This document shows positions 43,640 through 51,882 of a DNA stretch of 64,000 nucleotides, piece after piece. Within the stretch, counting starts at the first letter, position 1. Each line of letters opens with the position of its first letter. Source of the DNA: Nocardia pseudovaccinii NBRC 100343 (GTDB taxonomy: Bacteria > Actinomycetota > Actinomycetes > Mycobacteriales > Mycobacteriaceae); NCBI RefSeq assembly GCF_001613225.1, contig NZ_BDBY01000026.1, forward strand, positions 1 through 64,000, read 5' to 3'. The notes under the pieces were generated by a model. The model saw only the letters and a program-made list of their open reading frames with translations, made no database searches and was not told the origin of the DNA. The position numbers were made by a program, and so were the translations under genes.

Positions 43640-43656
43640 GTCCCGCTGAGTGGGAC
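43640..43656. repeat. Short palindrome upstream of padR and hemC
   Basis: GTCCC-N7-GGGAC between the divergent padR and hemC starts; its core CCCGCTGAGTGGG resembles the palindrome at 42951-42967. Confidence 0.4.
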
Positions 43657-43701
43657 ACGCCCCGGTGATCGGGGCGCGAGCGCCGGGAGTAGTCTCGCCG
43701 C

Positions 43702-44631
43702 ATGTCGCGTACGCGCATTATTCGGATCGGCACCCGATCCAGCCCGATGGCCCTGGCTCAGGCCGAGCAGGTCGCCGGATTGCTGGCCGGGCTCGGGGTC
43801 GAGAGCGAGCTGGTCAAGGTAACCACGGCGGGCGATCGGTGGATGGGCGATCTGTCAAAGCTCGGGGGTAAGGGCGCCTTCGTCAAGGAGATCGATCGAG
43901 CCCTGCTCGATGACGAGGCAGATCTGGCGGTGCACTGCCTCAAGGACATTCCCGGTGATATTCCGGTGCCGGAAGGGCTCGCCTTCGCGGGTTATCTGCC
44001 GCGCGAGGACGTGCACGATGCGGTGATCACCCGAACCGGCGCGGCGCTGGCCGAACTCCCCGAGGGCACGGTCGTCGGCACCAGTTCCGTGCGCCGGACC
44101 GCACAGCTGCGGCTGCACTATCCGCATCTCGCGGTGAAGCCATTGCGCGGCAACGTCAATACCCGATTGGCGCGCCTCGAAGAGGGCCATGTCGATGTGC
44201 TGATCGCGGCCGTATCGGGGCTGCACCGCGTCGAGCAGGCGCACCGGATCACCGAAACCCTCGACCTGGACACCATGTGCCCGCCGATCGGGGCCGGCGT
44301 GATCGCACTGCAGTGCCGCGACGACGACGTCCAGCTTCTCGATCTCGGTGCGCGCCTGGACGATCCGGCTACCCACCGGCACGCGGATGCCGAGCGCGCG
44401 ATGCTGCACGCACTGCAGGGCCACTGCAACTCCCCGATCGCCGGACACGCGACGACCGACCCCACCGGACGACTCACCTTGCACGGCAAGGTCTTCAACC
44501 TCGACGGCAGCCAGTGGCTGGACGCCAAACACTGGGGCGTCCCGGAAGACCCGAGCGCCCTCGGCTTCTTCGTCGGCGCGGACCTGCTGCGGCAGGGCGC
44601 ACGCGCGATCATCGACTCGATCCCGCACTGA
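43702..44631 (+). CDS. hemC: Porphobilinogen deaminase (hydroxymethylbilane synthase), orphan copy
   Basis: Haem/tetrapyrrole enzyme that joins four porphobilinogens. The 309 residues include IRIGTRSSPMALAQAEQV, GKGAFVKEID, HCLKDIP (catalytic Asp82; usual sequence HSLKDxP), GTSSVRR, LRGNVNTRL and LQGHCNSPIAG, with Cys242 as the attachment point of the dipyrromethane cofactor (usual GGCQxPIG). The substitutions around Asp82 and Cys242 mark a divergent paralogue. No other hem gene is adjacent, so it is probably a second copy. Confidence 0.92.
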   Translation: MSRTRIIRIGTRSSPMALAQAEQVAGLLAGLGVESELVKVTTAGDRWMGDLSKLGGKGAFVKEIDRALLDDEADLAVHCLKDIPGDIPVPEGLAFAGYLPREDVHDAVITRTGAALAELPEGTVVGTSSVRRTAQLRLHYPHLAVKPLRGNVNTRLARLEEGHVDVLIAAVSGLHRVEQAHRITETLDLDTMCPPIGAGVIALQCRDDDVQLLDLGARLDDPATHRHADAERAMLHALQGHCNSPIAGHATTDPTGRLTLHGKVFNLDGSQWLDAKHWGVPEDPSALGFFVGADLLRQGARAIIDSIPH

Positions 44632-44645
44632 ACCGGTTGGGGTGT

Positions 44646-45791
44646 TCAGTCGGTGAAGCCGTCCATCATGGACAGCACGCGGAGCATGACTTCGTCGGCG
44701 CCGCCGCCGATGCTGAGCAGGCGGCTGTCGCGGTAGGCGCGCGAGGTCCAGGTTTCTTCCATGTACCCCATGCCGCCGTGCACCTGTAGGCACCAGTCGG
44801 CGACCTGGCGGCCGAGGCGGGCGGCCTCCAGTTTGGAGATCGTGGCCATCCGGGTGACATCGGTGCCTGCCATATAGGACTGGGCGGTGGACTCGGTGTA
44901 GACGCGGAGCATGTCGACGCGGGCGGCGAGTTCGGCGTAGGTGTACTGCAGGTATTGGTTCGCGGTGAGCGGGTGACCGAACAGCTTTCGGTCGCGGGCG
45001 TAGTCGCGGGTGGCCTCGAGTTCGATGGCGCAGGTGATGGGGACGCTGTAGGAGGCGAACATGCGCTCCATCACGAACTGCGACATCTGCTGTTGGAAGC
45101 CGCGACCGATTTCACCGATGGTGTTGCGCACCGGAACTCGGACATTGTCGAAGGTGAGCAGGCCGGTGTCGGAGGCGCGCATTCCGAGCTTGTCGAGCTT
45201 GCGGTCGACCCGGAAACCCGGAGTACCGGTGGGGACGACGATCTGGCTCATGCCGCGGTAACCGCCCTCGTCGGAGGTGCGCACCAGGGTGCAGAGCCAG
45301 TCGGCCTGAACGGCATTGGTGATGAACATCTTCGAGCCGTTGATCACCCAGTCGTCACCGTCGCGCCGGGCGTGCGTGCGAATCCCCGCCACATCCGAAC
45401 CCGCCTCCGGTTCGGTAACCGCTACACCGCAGACCAATTCGCCGTGCATGGCGGGCGCGAGAAACTCCTGTTTGAGTTCTTCGCTGCCGTGCGCGTGCAG
45501 CGACGGCGTCGCCATCGCGACCTGCACCCCGAGCGCCATCGGGAACGAGCCGTGAGCGACCCGCCCGAGTTCCTGGCACAGCACCACCGTGAACAGATGG
45601 TCCGCGCCCTGGCCGCCGTAGGCCGGATCGTATTCCAGCCCCAGCATCCCGAGCTTCGCCATATCGGCGAAGACCTCGTGCAGCGGCATCCACTCCGCCC
45701 GTTCCCACTCGTCGACCCGCGGATTGATCTTCTGCTCGACATACCGCCGAACCAGCGCCCGGAACTCCTGATGCTCATCGCTGTAGATCAC
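44646..45791 (-). CDS. Acyl-CoA dehydrogenase
   Basis: FAD-dependent acyl-CoA dehydrogenase, 381 residues, normal length. CGVAVTEPEAGSDVAGIRTH and WVINGSKMFITNAV bind FAD; LQVHGGMGYMEE and YRDSRLLSIGGGADEVML are C-terminal. The common catalytic Glu of YEGTSE is missing (GGGADE), and a Glu in FVMERMFASY stands where isovaleryl- and long-chain-type enzymes carry theirs. The substrate may thus be branched or cyclic, such as an isoprenoid or steroid side chain. It is convergent with hemC. Confidence 0.92.
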   Translation of the reverse strand: MIYSDEHQEFRALVRRYVEQKINPRVDEWERAEWMPLHEVFADMAKLGMLGLEYDPAYGGQGADHLFTVVLCQELGRVAHGSFPMALGVQVAMATPSLHAHGSEELKQEFLAPAMHGELVCGVAVTEPEAGSDVAGIRTHARRDGDDWVINGSKMFITNAVQADWLCTLVRTSDEGGYRGMSQIVVPTGTPGFRVDRKLDKLGMRASDTGLLTFDNVRVPVRNTIGEIGRGFQQQMSQFVMERMFASYSVPITCAIELEATRDYARDRKLFGHPLTANQYLQYTYAELAARVDMLRVYTESTAQSYMAGTDVTRMATISKLEAARLGRQVADWCLQVHGGMGYMEETWTSRAYRDSRLLSIGGGADEVMLRVLSMMDGFTD

Positions 45792-45928
45792 ATCGCCCTC
45801 CTCAATGAGGTCCCACCCCCGACGCTAGCCGAGCGTCACACCGCACGCAGGCAGGTCCCGCTCACAATTCGACGCGACCACGGCCCAGACCTCTCGCCCC
45901 GACCACAACGCCATGTAACAGACCCGAA

Positions 45929-46771
45929 TCACCGCCACCGAGCGTGGCGCGGAAACAGCGCCCGCCCCGCCTCGTGCGCAACCTCGACCAGCACCCGCGC
46001 CAAACGCGCGGTATCCAATGCCGTTCGATCCCCACCGATTTGACCGGACAGCGAGAGTGCGCCGGTGGCTGCTCCGCGCCCGCGGATCGGCACCGCGACG
46101 CAGGAGATCCCGGTCACCGACTCCTCGTTGTCCACGGCAATTCCCTGCCGATGCCGGATCCGGGTCAACTCGCGGTGCAGTTCGGCCCGGTCGCAAATGG
46201 TCCGCGGCGTCAATTGCGGCAACCGGTCCCGGAAGGAGGTCTCGATAATGCTCGGCTCCAGCGAGGCCAGTATCGCCTTGCCGAGGGCCGTGCTGTGCGC
46301 GGGCATCCGGCCGCCCAGGCGGGTCGGGATGCTCGCGGTGTAGCGGCCACCGGCCTTGTCCAGGTACAGCACCTCGCGTCCGTCGAGCACGCCGAGGTGG
46401 CCCACCATGCCGGTCCGCTGACACAGCTCGTGCAGCAGCGGACTCACCACATCGCGAATCTCATTGTGATCGGCGGCGAGTCCGCCGAGTTCCAGCGGAC
46501 GCAAGCCGAGGCGGTAGCCGCCGGGCGCGTGCGCCAACCAGCGCAGCCGGATCATCTGGTCCAGGATGCGGTGCACTGTGGACCGCGGCAGGCCGGTTCG
46601 CTCGGCCAATCCGAGCAGCGTCAGAGTCGGTGTCGAACCGTCGAAAGCGTCTAGGATCAGCGTCATTCGCTCGATCATGGAAACCGGCGGCTGCGCGGGC
46701 CGGGTGGTCGGACGACCCGGACCCGATAACAGCTCGTCGGATCCCGGACCGGTCAGCACCTCGACCGTCAT
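45929..46771 (-). CDS. IclR-family transcriptional regulator
   Basis: A 280-residue regulator. N-terminal winged helix after a Pro-rich leader: MIERMTLILDAFDG, LAERTGLPRSTVHRILDQMI. C-terminal ligand domain: GREVLYLDKAGG, MPAHSTALGKAILAS, GISCVAVPIRGRGAATGALS. GGAGG precedes the ATG at 46771. It diverges from the flavin reductase/KshAB operon and likely controls it. A site nearly identical to the ribBA palindrome core lies 32 bp upstream of its start. Confidence 0.92.
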   Translation of the reverse strand: MTVEVLTGPGSDELLSGPGRPTTRPAQPPVSMIERMTLILDAFDGSTPTLTLLGLAERTGLPRSTVHRILDQMIRLRWLAHAPGGYRLGLRPLELGGLAADHNEIRDVVSPLLHELCQRTGMVGHLGVLDGREVLYLDKAGGRYTASIPTRLGGRMPAHSTALGKAILASLEPSIIETSFRDRLPQLTPRTICDRAELHRELTRIRHRQGIAVDNEESVTGISCVAVPIRGRGAATGALSLSGQIGGDRTALDTARLARVLVEVAHEAGRALFPRHARWR

Positions 46772-46802
46772 GGCGCACCTCCATTGTGTAGCTCATACAG
46801 CT

Positions 46803-46826
46803 TAGAAGTATTTCGATTAGGCATGT
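46803..46826. promoter_or_regulatory. Motif shared with the ribBA palindrome
   Basis: This 24-bp site matches 42918-42941 at 21 of 24 positions, beginning AGAAGTATTTC and continuing into ATTAG-CAT. It lies 32 bp upstream of the iclR start. The same regulator probably binds both; IclR autoregulation is the simplest guess. Confidence 0.65.
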
Positions 46827-46991
46827 CCGTTTTCGGCATACCTGCTTGTGTCCCCAATCACAGTGCCGTCACGCGGACGGCGTCGAATCCCGAAAACTAC
46901 GGAGATCGCTACGGATCTTCTCGGTAGCCGGAACCAACCATTGACAGCCCACCGCGCACGCCGCTTACCTTCATGGCGAAACGGAATATTT

Positions 46992-47005
46992 CTAGTCGAA
47001 ACTAG
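46992..47005. promoter_or_regulatory. Inverted repeat just before the flavin reductase gene
   Basis: CTAGT-CGAA-ACTAG is a perfect 5-bp inverted repeat, preceded by ATATTT, and ending at the ribosome site AGGAG. The TATTTCTAGTC context resembles the ribBA palindrome half-site, so it may be a third site for the same regulator. Confidence 0.5.
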
Positions 47006-47012
47006 GAGCGCT

Positions 47013-47489
47013 ATGGCCGTCGTGCTCGACTTCAAGGCCGTCCTCGGCCGGTTCGCCACCGGAGTCACCGCGATCACCGCCCTGGACGGCGCGCAACCCG
47101 TCGGGTTCGCCTGCCAGTCCTTCTCCGCACTATCGCTGGATCCGCCTGCCGTGGCCCTGTTCCCGGCCCGGACCTCCACCACCTGGCCGCGGATCCGCTC
47201 GGCGAGCAAGTTCTGTGTGAACGTACTCGCCGCCGATCAGGAACAGGTATGCAGACAGCTCGGCCGCAGCGGACCCGACAAATTCGACGGACTCGACTGG
47301 ACCCGCTCCCCCAACGGTTCGCCGCTGCTCGACGGATCCATCGCGTGGATCGATTGCGAGCTCGGCGGCGAGCTGGACGGCGGCGATCACACCATCGTCA
47401 TCGGCCATGTCACCGCACTGGGCGCGGGCCGCGAGGCCGATCCGCTGCTGTTCTACCGCTCCGGATTCGAGCGCCTTACCACTGCCTGA
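47013..47489 (+). CDS. Flavin reductase (HsaB-like)
   Basis: Small NAD(P)H:flavin reductase of 158 residues that supplies reduced flavin to a two-component monooxygenase. FKAVLGRFATGVTAITA, FACQSFSALSLDPPAVALFP and FCVNVLAADQEQVCRQLGR are typical of the HpaC/HsaB family; GDHTIVIGHVTAL and PLLFYRSGF complete the fold. In cholesterol degradation HsaB partners with HsaA, which is not present here. AGGAG is 4 nt before the ATG. First gene of the ring-degradation operon. Confidence 0.9.
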   Translation: MAVVLDFKAVLGRFATGVTAITALDGAQPVGFACQSFSALSLDPPAVALFPARTSTTWPRIRSASKFCVNVLAADQEQVCRQLGRSGPDKFDGLDWTRSPNGSPLLDGSIAWIDCELGGELDGGDHTIVIGHVTALGAGREADPLLFYRSGFERLTTA

Positions 47490-47578
47490 GCCGTCTCCCG
47501 GCCAGTGAGACCACACCTTTGCGCGTCCATCGGCGCGCCGAACCATCGAAACGACAGCCCGACGAACGTGGAGGAACC

Positions 47579-48712
47579 ATGACCGACGATCAGGTGCGCG
47601 TGATCGACACCGGCACCCCGCCCACCCGATATGCCCGGGGTTGGCACTGCGTCGGCCTCGCCGACAGCTTCCGCGACGGCAAACCGCACACCATCGAAAT
47701 CTTCGGCACCGAACTGGTGGTTTTCGCGAGCGCGGACGGCGCCCTCAATGTGCTCGACGCCTATTGCCGACATATGGGCGGCAACCTCGGCGACGGCATT
47801 ATCAAGGGCGACACCATCGCCTGCCCGTTCCACGATTGGCGCTGGCGCGGCAATGGCCGTTGTGCCGCAATCCCTTACGCGCGCCGCGTACCACCGCTGG
47901 CCCGCACCAAATCGTGGATCACCCTGGAGCAGAACCGGCAGCTGTTCGTCTGGAACGATCCCGAAGGCAATCCGCCGCCCGCGGGTATCACGATCCCCCG
48001 CATCGAGGGCGCGTTCAGTGACGAGTGGAGCGATTGGACCTGGAACCAGATCACCATCGAGGGCGCGAACTGCCGCGAGGTCATCGACAATGTGGTGGAT
48101 ATGGCGCATTTCTTCTACGTGCACTTCGCCTTTCCGACCTACTTCAAGAACGTCTTCGAGGGCCACATCGCCAGTCAGTACATGACCTCGATCGGACGCG
48201 CGGATGTGCAGGGCGAGCTGGCCAAGGAGGCGGGCGCGGAGAACACGCTGTATTCGGAGGCGCAGTATTACGGGCCCTCCTACATGATCGATTACCTGGT
48301 CAACGAATCCAGCGGGCAGCGGGTCGAATCCGTCCTCATCAACTGCCACTACCCGGTTTCGCCCACCAAATTCGTGCTGCAGTACGGCGCGATCGTCAAG
48401 AAGCTGCCCGGCCTGTCGCCGGAAGATGCCGATGCGATGGCGGTGCGTTTCGCCAATGGACTCGGGCGCGGTTTCGAGCAGGATGTGGCGATCTGGGAAC
48501 GCAAGACCCGCATCGACAATCCGCTGCTGTGCGAGGAGGACGGGCCGGTCTACCAGCTCCGGCGCTGGTACGAGCAGTTCTACACCGATATCGCCGAGGT
48601 CGAGACGAAGATGACCGACCGCTTCGAATTCGAGGTCGACACCACCCGTGCCGTCACGGCGTGGGAGGCCGAGGTCGCCGAGAATCTGGCCGCGCAACGC
48701 GCGGACGCCTGA
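47579..48712 (+). CDS. kshA: Rieske oxygenase, 3-ketosteroid 9-alpha-hydroxylase KshA
   Basis: Terminal oxygenase of 377 residues, the usual KshA length. The Rieske [2Fe-2S] ligands are Cys63, His65 (CRHMGG) and Cys82, His85 (CPFHDWRW). The mononuclear iron site is in IDNVVDMAHFFYVHFAFP (Asp and two His). YARGWHCVGLADSFRDGKPH, CRHMGGNLGDG and ETKMTDRFEFEVDTTRAV are typical of KshA. It opens steroid ring B after 9-alpha hydroxylation. GGAGG precedes the ATG. Actinobacteria often carry several kshA copies, and the IclR context suggests a specific inducer. Confidence 0.9.
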   Translation: MTDDQVRVIDTGTPPTRYARGWHCVGLADSFRDGKPHTIEIFGTELVVFASADGALNVLDAYCRHMGGNLGDGIIKGDTIACPFHDWRWRGNGRCAAIPYARRVPPLARTKSWITLEQNRQLFVWNDPEGNPPPAGITIPRIEGAFSDEWSDWTWNQITIEGANCREVIDNVVDMAHFFYVHFAFPTYFKNVFEGHIASQYMTSIGRADVQGELAKEAGAENTLYSEAQYYGPSYMIDYLVNESSGQRVESVLINCHYPVSPTKFVLQYGAIVKKLPGLSPEDADAMAVRFANGLGRGFEQDVAIWERKTRIDNPLLCEEDGPVYQLRRWYEQFYTDIAEVETKMTDRFEFEVDTTRAVTAWEAEVAENLAAQRADA

Positions 48713-48723
48713 ACGGATCGGTA

Positions 48724-48951
48724 ATGGATTGCATCACCTGCCATACCTGCCGCAATCGGGTGTCGGTGGTCAAATTCAGCCCCGCGCACACGAGTGTGCA
48801 GTGGAGTTCCATCGCACGCGCGCACTGTGCCGAGTTCGCTCGTAACGACGGCGGGCCCGTGCGCGGGTGTGCGGCATTGCGCGACAGCATCGAAAAGGCT
48901 GTCAGCGCGGGCGAAGTCGGGCTGAGCACCCGTGATGGGGATCTGCTGTGA
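48724..48951 (+). CDS. Small Cys-rich protein between kshA and kshB
   Basis: A 75-residue protein beginning MDCITCHTCRNRVSVVKFSP. It has a CxxCxxC cluster plus two later Cys (AHCAEF, VRGCAAL), and SPAHTSVQWSS is a striking middle motif. Five Cys suggest metal or iron-sulfur binding, but no known ferredoxin spacing is present. It fits tightly in the operon: 11 bp after kshA and GTGA-overlapped with kshB. Similar small genes next to Rieske oxygenase reductases are known to me only as conserved uncharacterised proteins. Confidence 0.75.
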   Translation: MDCITCHTCRNRVSVVKFSPAHTSVQWSSIARAHCAEFARNDGGPVRGCAALRDSIEKAVSAGEVGLSTRDGDLL

Positions 48952-49952
48952 GTGCGGCGGTAACGTTTCGAGTTGTTCGAGTAACCGCCGAAACCCAGGA
49001 TGCGGTCTCGCTGGAGCTGGTCGCCGAACCGGAGGGTCACCTGTCCTATCGGCCCGGCCAGTTTCTGACACTGCGGATACCCAGCGAACGAACCGGTTCG
49101 GTGGCGCGCTCGTACTCGCTGTCCAGTGCGCCGCACGAGGGCCGACTCGCGGTCACCGTGAAGCGGACAGCGGGCGGATACGCTTCGAACTGGCTGTGCG
49201 ACAACGCTGTTCCCGGCATGACAATCGACAGCTTGCCGCCCGCGGGCATCTTCACACCCGATTCGCTCGACGCCGATCTGCTCTTATTGGCCGCGGGCAG
49301 TGGGATAACGCCGATGCTGTCCATCCTGAAATCGGTATTGGCGCAGGGCACTGGACGGTGCACGCTGATCTACGCCAACCGCGACGAGGAATCGGTGATC
49401 TTCGCCGATGAGCTGAGGTCATTGACCGCCGAGCACCCGCACCGGCTCGTTGTGCTGCATTGGCTGGAGGCTGTTCAGGGCTTGCCATCGGTGCCCACGC
49501 TGACCACCCTGATCACGCCGTGGACCGGCCGCGAGCTATTCGTCTGTGGCCCAGCACCTTTCATGGATGCTGTCGTCACAGCCGCCGACAACCTGGGCAT
49601 GGACCGGGTGCACGTCGAGAAATTCGTCTCGATCTCCGGCGATCCCTTCGCCGAAACCGAGGTCGAAGACACCGACGACGCTGCCATCGTCGAGGTCGAA
49701 CTCGACGGCGCCACCAACGAATTCGCCTGGCCACGCAATACCGTTCTGCTCGATGTGCTGCTCGCGCGCGGTATGGCGGCTCCGTACTCTTGCCGCGAAG
49801 GCGCCTGCAGCGCCTGTGTCTGTCGTGTCGTCGACGGCGAAGTGAAGTTGCTGCGTAACGAAGTTCTGGAACGCGCAGATCTGGCCGACGGCTATGTACT
49901 CGCCTGCCAGGCGGTTCCGGTTACCGATGCGGTCCGGGTCACCTATGAATGA
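48948..49952 (+). CDS. kshB: Ferredoxin reductase KshB
   Basis: A 334-residue electron-transfer partner of KshA. FAD domain: YRPGQFLTLRIP, ARSYSLSSAP. NAD domain: LLLLAAGSGITPMLSILK, ELFVCGPAPFMDAV. C-terminal plant-type [2Fe-2S] domain: YSCREGACSACVCRVVDGEV and a final Cys in VLACQAVP. The domain order matches KshB of Rhodococcus and mycobacteria. GTG start overlapping the stop of the small Cys-rich protein; the stop is close to the next start. Confidence 0.92.
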   Translation: MSAAVTFRVVRVTAETQDAVSLELVAEPEGHLSYRPGQFLTLRIPSERTGSVARSYSLSSAPHEGRLAVTVKRTAGGYASNWLCDNAVPGMTIDSLPPAGIFTPDSLDADLLLLAAGSGITPMLSILKSVLAQGTGRCTLIYANRDEESVIFADELRSLTAEHPHRLVVLHWLEAVQGLPSVPTLTTLITPWTGRELFVCGPAPFMDAVVTAADNLGMDRVHVEKFVSISGDPFAETEVEDTDDAAIVEVELDGATNEFAWPRNTVLLDVLLARGMAAPYSCREGACSACVCRVVDGEVKLLRNEVLERADLADGYVLACQAVPVTDAVRVTYE

Positions 49953-49959
49953 GGAGAAT

Positions 49960-50847
49960 ATGGCAATCATCAGCTCGCTCGGCTATGTGCGGGTCGCGGT
50001 CAGCGATCCCGATGCCTGGCGCACCTTCGCCTTCGATGTGATCGGTTTCGCCGAGGGTACCGGGCCGGATCCGGACGCCATCTATCTGCGCATGGATGAG
50101 CACGTCGCACGATTGGTCCTGGTACCAGGCGAAACCGACAAGGTGCTCGCCATCGGCTGGGAGGTCCGCGACCATCGCGCACTCGCCGCGGCACGAGAAG
50201 CCGTGGCGAAGGCCGGAATCGAAGTCACCGCGCTCACCGTGGCCGAGGCGGATGCCCGCGGTGTGGAAGAGGCGATCACCTTCGGTGATCCCGCGGGCAC
50301 CACCGTCGAAATCTTCCACGGACCCGTCCTGGACCATAGTCCGGTCGTCGGCAAGTACGGAAACCGTTTCGTCACTACGGGACTCGGCCTCGGCCACGCG
50401 GTGCTGCCGGTGCCCGATCTCGACGGCGCCTTCCACTTCTATACCGACGTCCTCGGATTCCTGCCGCGCGGTGCGTTCCGGCTGCCCGCACCGCCCGAAT
50501 ACGGTCCGGTGCGCATCCGCTTCCTCGGTGTGAATCAGCGCCACCACAGCTTGGCGCTGATCCCCTCCGGCGGTCAGGAGGGGTCGGGGCTGGTGCACGT
50601 CATGGTCGAGGTCGACAGCCTCGACGATGTCGGCCGTGCGCTCGACCGGGTGAACAAGGCCGGATATCACTTGTCCTCGACGTTGGGCCGCCATACCAAC
50701 GACAAAATGATCTCCTTCTATGTCCGCACTCCCGGCGGCTGGGATCTCGAATTCGGCACCGAGGGCATGCTGGTGGACGAGAACACCTACACCGCGGAGG
50801 AAATGACCGCCGATAGCTATTGGGGTCACGACTGGGATCGGGGCTGA
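49960..50847 (+). CDS. Extradiol ring-cleavage dioxygenase, HsaC-like
   Basis: Type-I extradiol dioxygenase of 295 residues with two vicinal-oxygen-chelate repeats. Iron ligands are His146 (GLGHAVL), His213 (LVHVMVEV) and Glu264 (WDLEFGTEG). Catalytic residues His195, His245 (TLGRHTND) and Tyr254 (SFYVRTPGG) are in the expected places. The sequence aligns along its length with mycobacterial HsaC (SLGYVRV, DPSG, VVSPYGHRFVT-like VVGKYGNRFVTT, WGHDW end), which cleaves ring A of the steroid catechol. Start chosen at 49960, after GAGGAG; an ATG at 49945 is possible. Confidence 0.9.
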   Translation: MAIISSLGYVRVAVSDPDAWRTFAFDVIGFAEGTGPDPDAIYLRMDEHVARLVLVPGETDKVLAIGWEVRDHRALAAAREAVAKAGIEVTALTVAEADARGVEEAITFGDPAGTTVEIFHGPVLDHSPVVGKYGNRFVTTGLGLGHAVLPVPDLDGAFHFYTDVLGFLPRGAFRLPAPPEYGPVRIRFLGVNQRHHSLALIPSGGQEGSGLVHVMVEVDSLDDVGRALDRVNKAGYHLSSTLGRHTNDKMISFYVRTPGGWDLEFGTEGMLVDENTYTAEEMTADSYWGHDWDRG

Positions 50848-50919
50848 CAAGATCACGGGCGGCGACCGGCGGCCTGATACCCCTTGACTATCGTCGATAG
50901 CGACGGAAGGGGTTTTCCG

Positions 50920-51882
50920 ATGGCACTGCGCACCGAGTTCACCGGCCTGTTCGACATCGAACATCCCATAGTGCTCGCACCGATGGGTGGCGTCGCGGGC
51001 GGCGCGCTGGCCGCGGCGGTCTCCGAGGCCGGTGGACTCGGCCTGATCGGTGGCGGCGGCGGTGACGGGCGGTTACTCGATCAGGAATGTGCGTTGCTCA
51101 CCGCTCGCACCGAAAAGCCCTGGGGCATCGGCCTGTTGAGCTGGGCCATCGATCTCGATACTGTGCGAAGGACGGTGGCGCGCCGACCGCACGCGATCCT
51201 GCTGTCATTCGGCGATCCCACCCCGTTCGCTGCCGTGGTCCGGGAATCCGGGATTCCGCTGCTGGTCCAGGTCACCACCACGGACGAGGCGGCCCGCGCC
51301 CTGGAGGCCGGAGCCGATGTGCTGATCGCGCAGGGCGCGGAGGCGGGCGGGCACGGCGGCGGGCGGGCGACGCTGCCCTTCGTACCCGCGGTCGTCGATC
51401 TGGCGGCGGGTACGCCGGTGCTGGCCGCGGGCGGCATAGCCGATGGACGCGGCCTCGCCGCCGCACTCGTACTCGGTGCGGCGGGCGCGTTGATCGGTAC
51501 TCGCTTCGAAGCGACACACGAATCGTTGCTCTCGGCCGAGGAGGCCAAGGCCATCATCGATGCACGCGGCGGCGATACCGAACGCAACCGCATCATCGAT
51601 ATCGCCCGCGAATCACCGTGGCCCGCCGAGTACACCGCCCGCACCCTGCGCAACCGATTCCTCGACGAATGGGCCGGACGGGAGACCGAACTCGCCGCCG
51701 ATCCCCTTGCCCGGCAACGTTATCGGGCTGCTGCCGAGCAAGGTGATCTCGACTGTGCGCCGATCTGGGCGGGCGAGAACGTCGACCTCATCGGCAGTCT
51801 CGAATCCGCCGCGGACCTGGTGCGGCGCATCGGCACCCACGCCGAACAGGTCTTGCGGCGAGCCGCGGCGCAATGCGACTAG
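50920..51882 (+). CDS. Nitronate monooxygenase-family flavoprotein
   Basis: TIM-barrel FMN protein of 320 residues in the 2-nitropropane dioxygenase/enoyl-reductase family. HPIVLAPMGGVAGGALAAAV, VLIAQGAEAGGHGGGR, TPVLAAGGIADGRGLAAAL and LGAAGALIGTRFEAT are FMN-phosphate and substrate motifs. The GGHGG motif with catalytic His is intact. GGAAGGGG is about 7 nt upstream of the ATG. It follows the ring-degradation genes by 72 bp; the true substrate may be unrelated to nitronates. Confidence 0.9.
   Translation: MALRTEFTGLFDIEHPIVLAPMGGVAGGALAAAVSEAGGLGLIGGGGGDGRLLDQECALLTARTEKPWGIGLLSWAIDLDTVRRTVARRPHAILLSFGDPTPFAAVVRESGIPLLVQVTTTDEAARALEAGADVLIAQGAEAGGHGGGRATLPFVPAVVDLAAGTPVLAAGGIADGRGLAAALVLGAAGALIGTRFEATHESLLSAEEAKAIIDARGGDTERNRIIDIARESPWPAEYTARTLRNRFLDEWAGRETELAADPLARQRYRAAAEQGDLDCAPIWAGENVDLIGSLESAADLVRRIGTHAEQVLRRAAAQCD

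Noticed and set aside
42940..43640. Possible FMN riboswitch for ribBA
   Set aside because: ribBA follows padR by 18 bp and the sequence upstream of either gene lacks the conserved RFN element; only palindromic DNA sites are visible.
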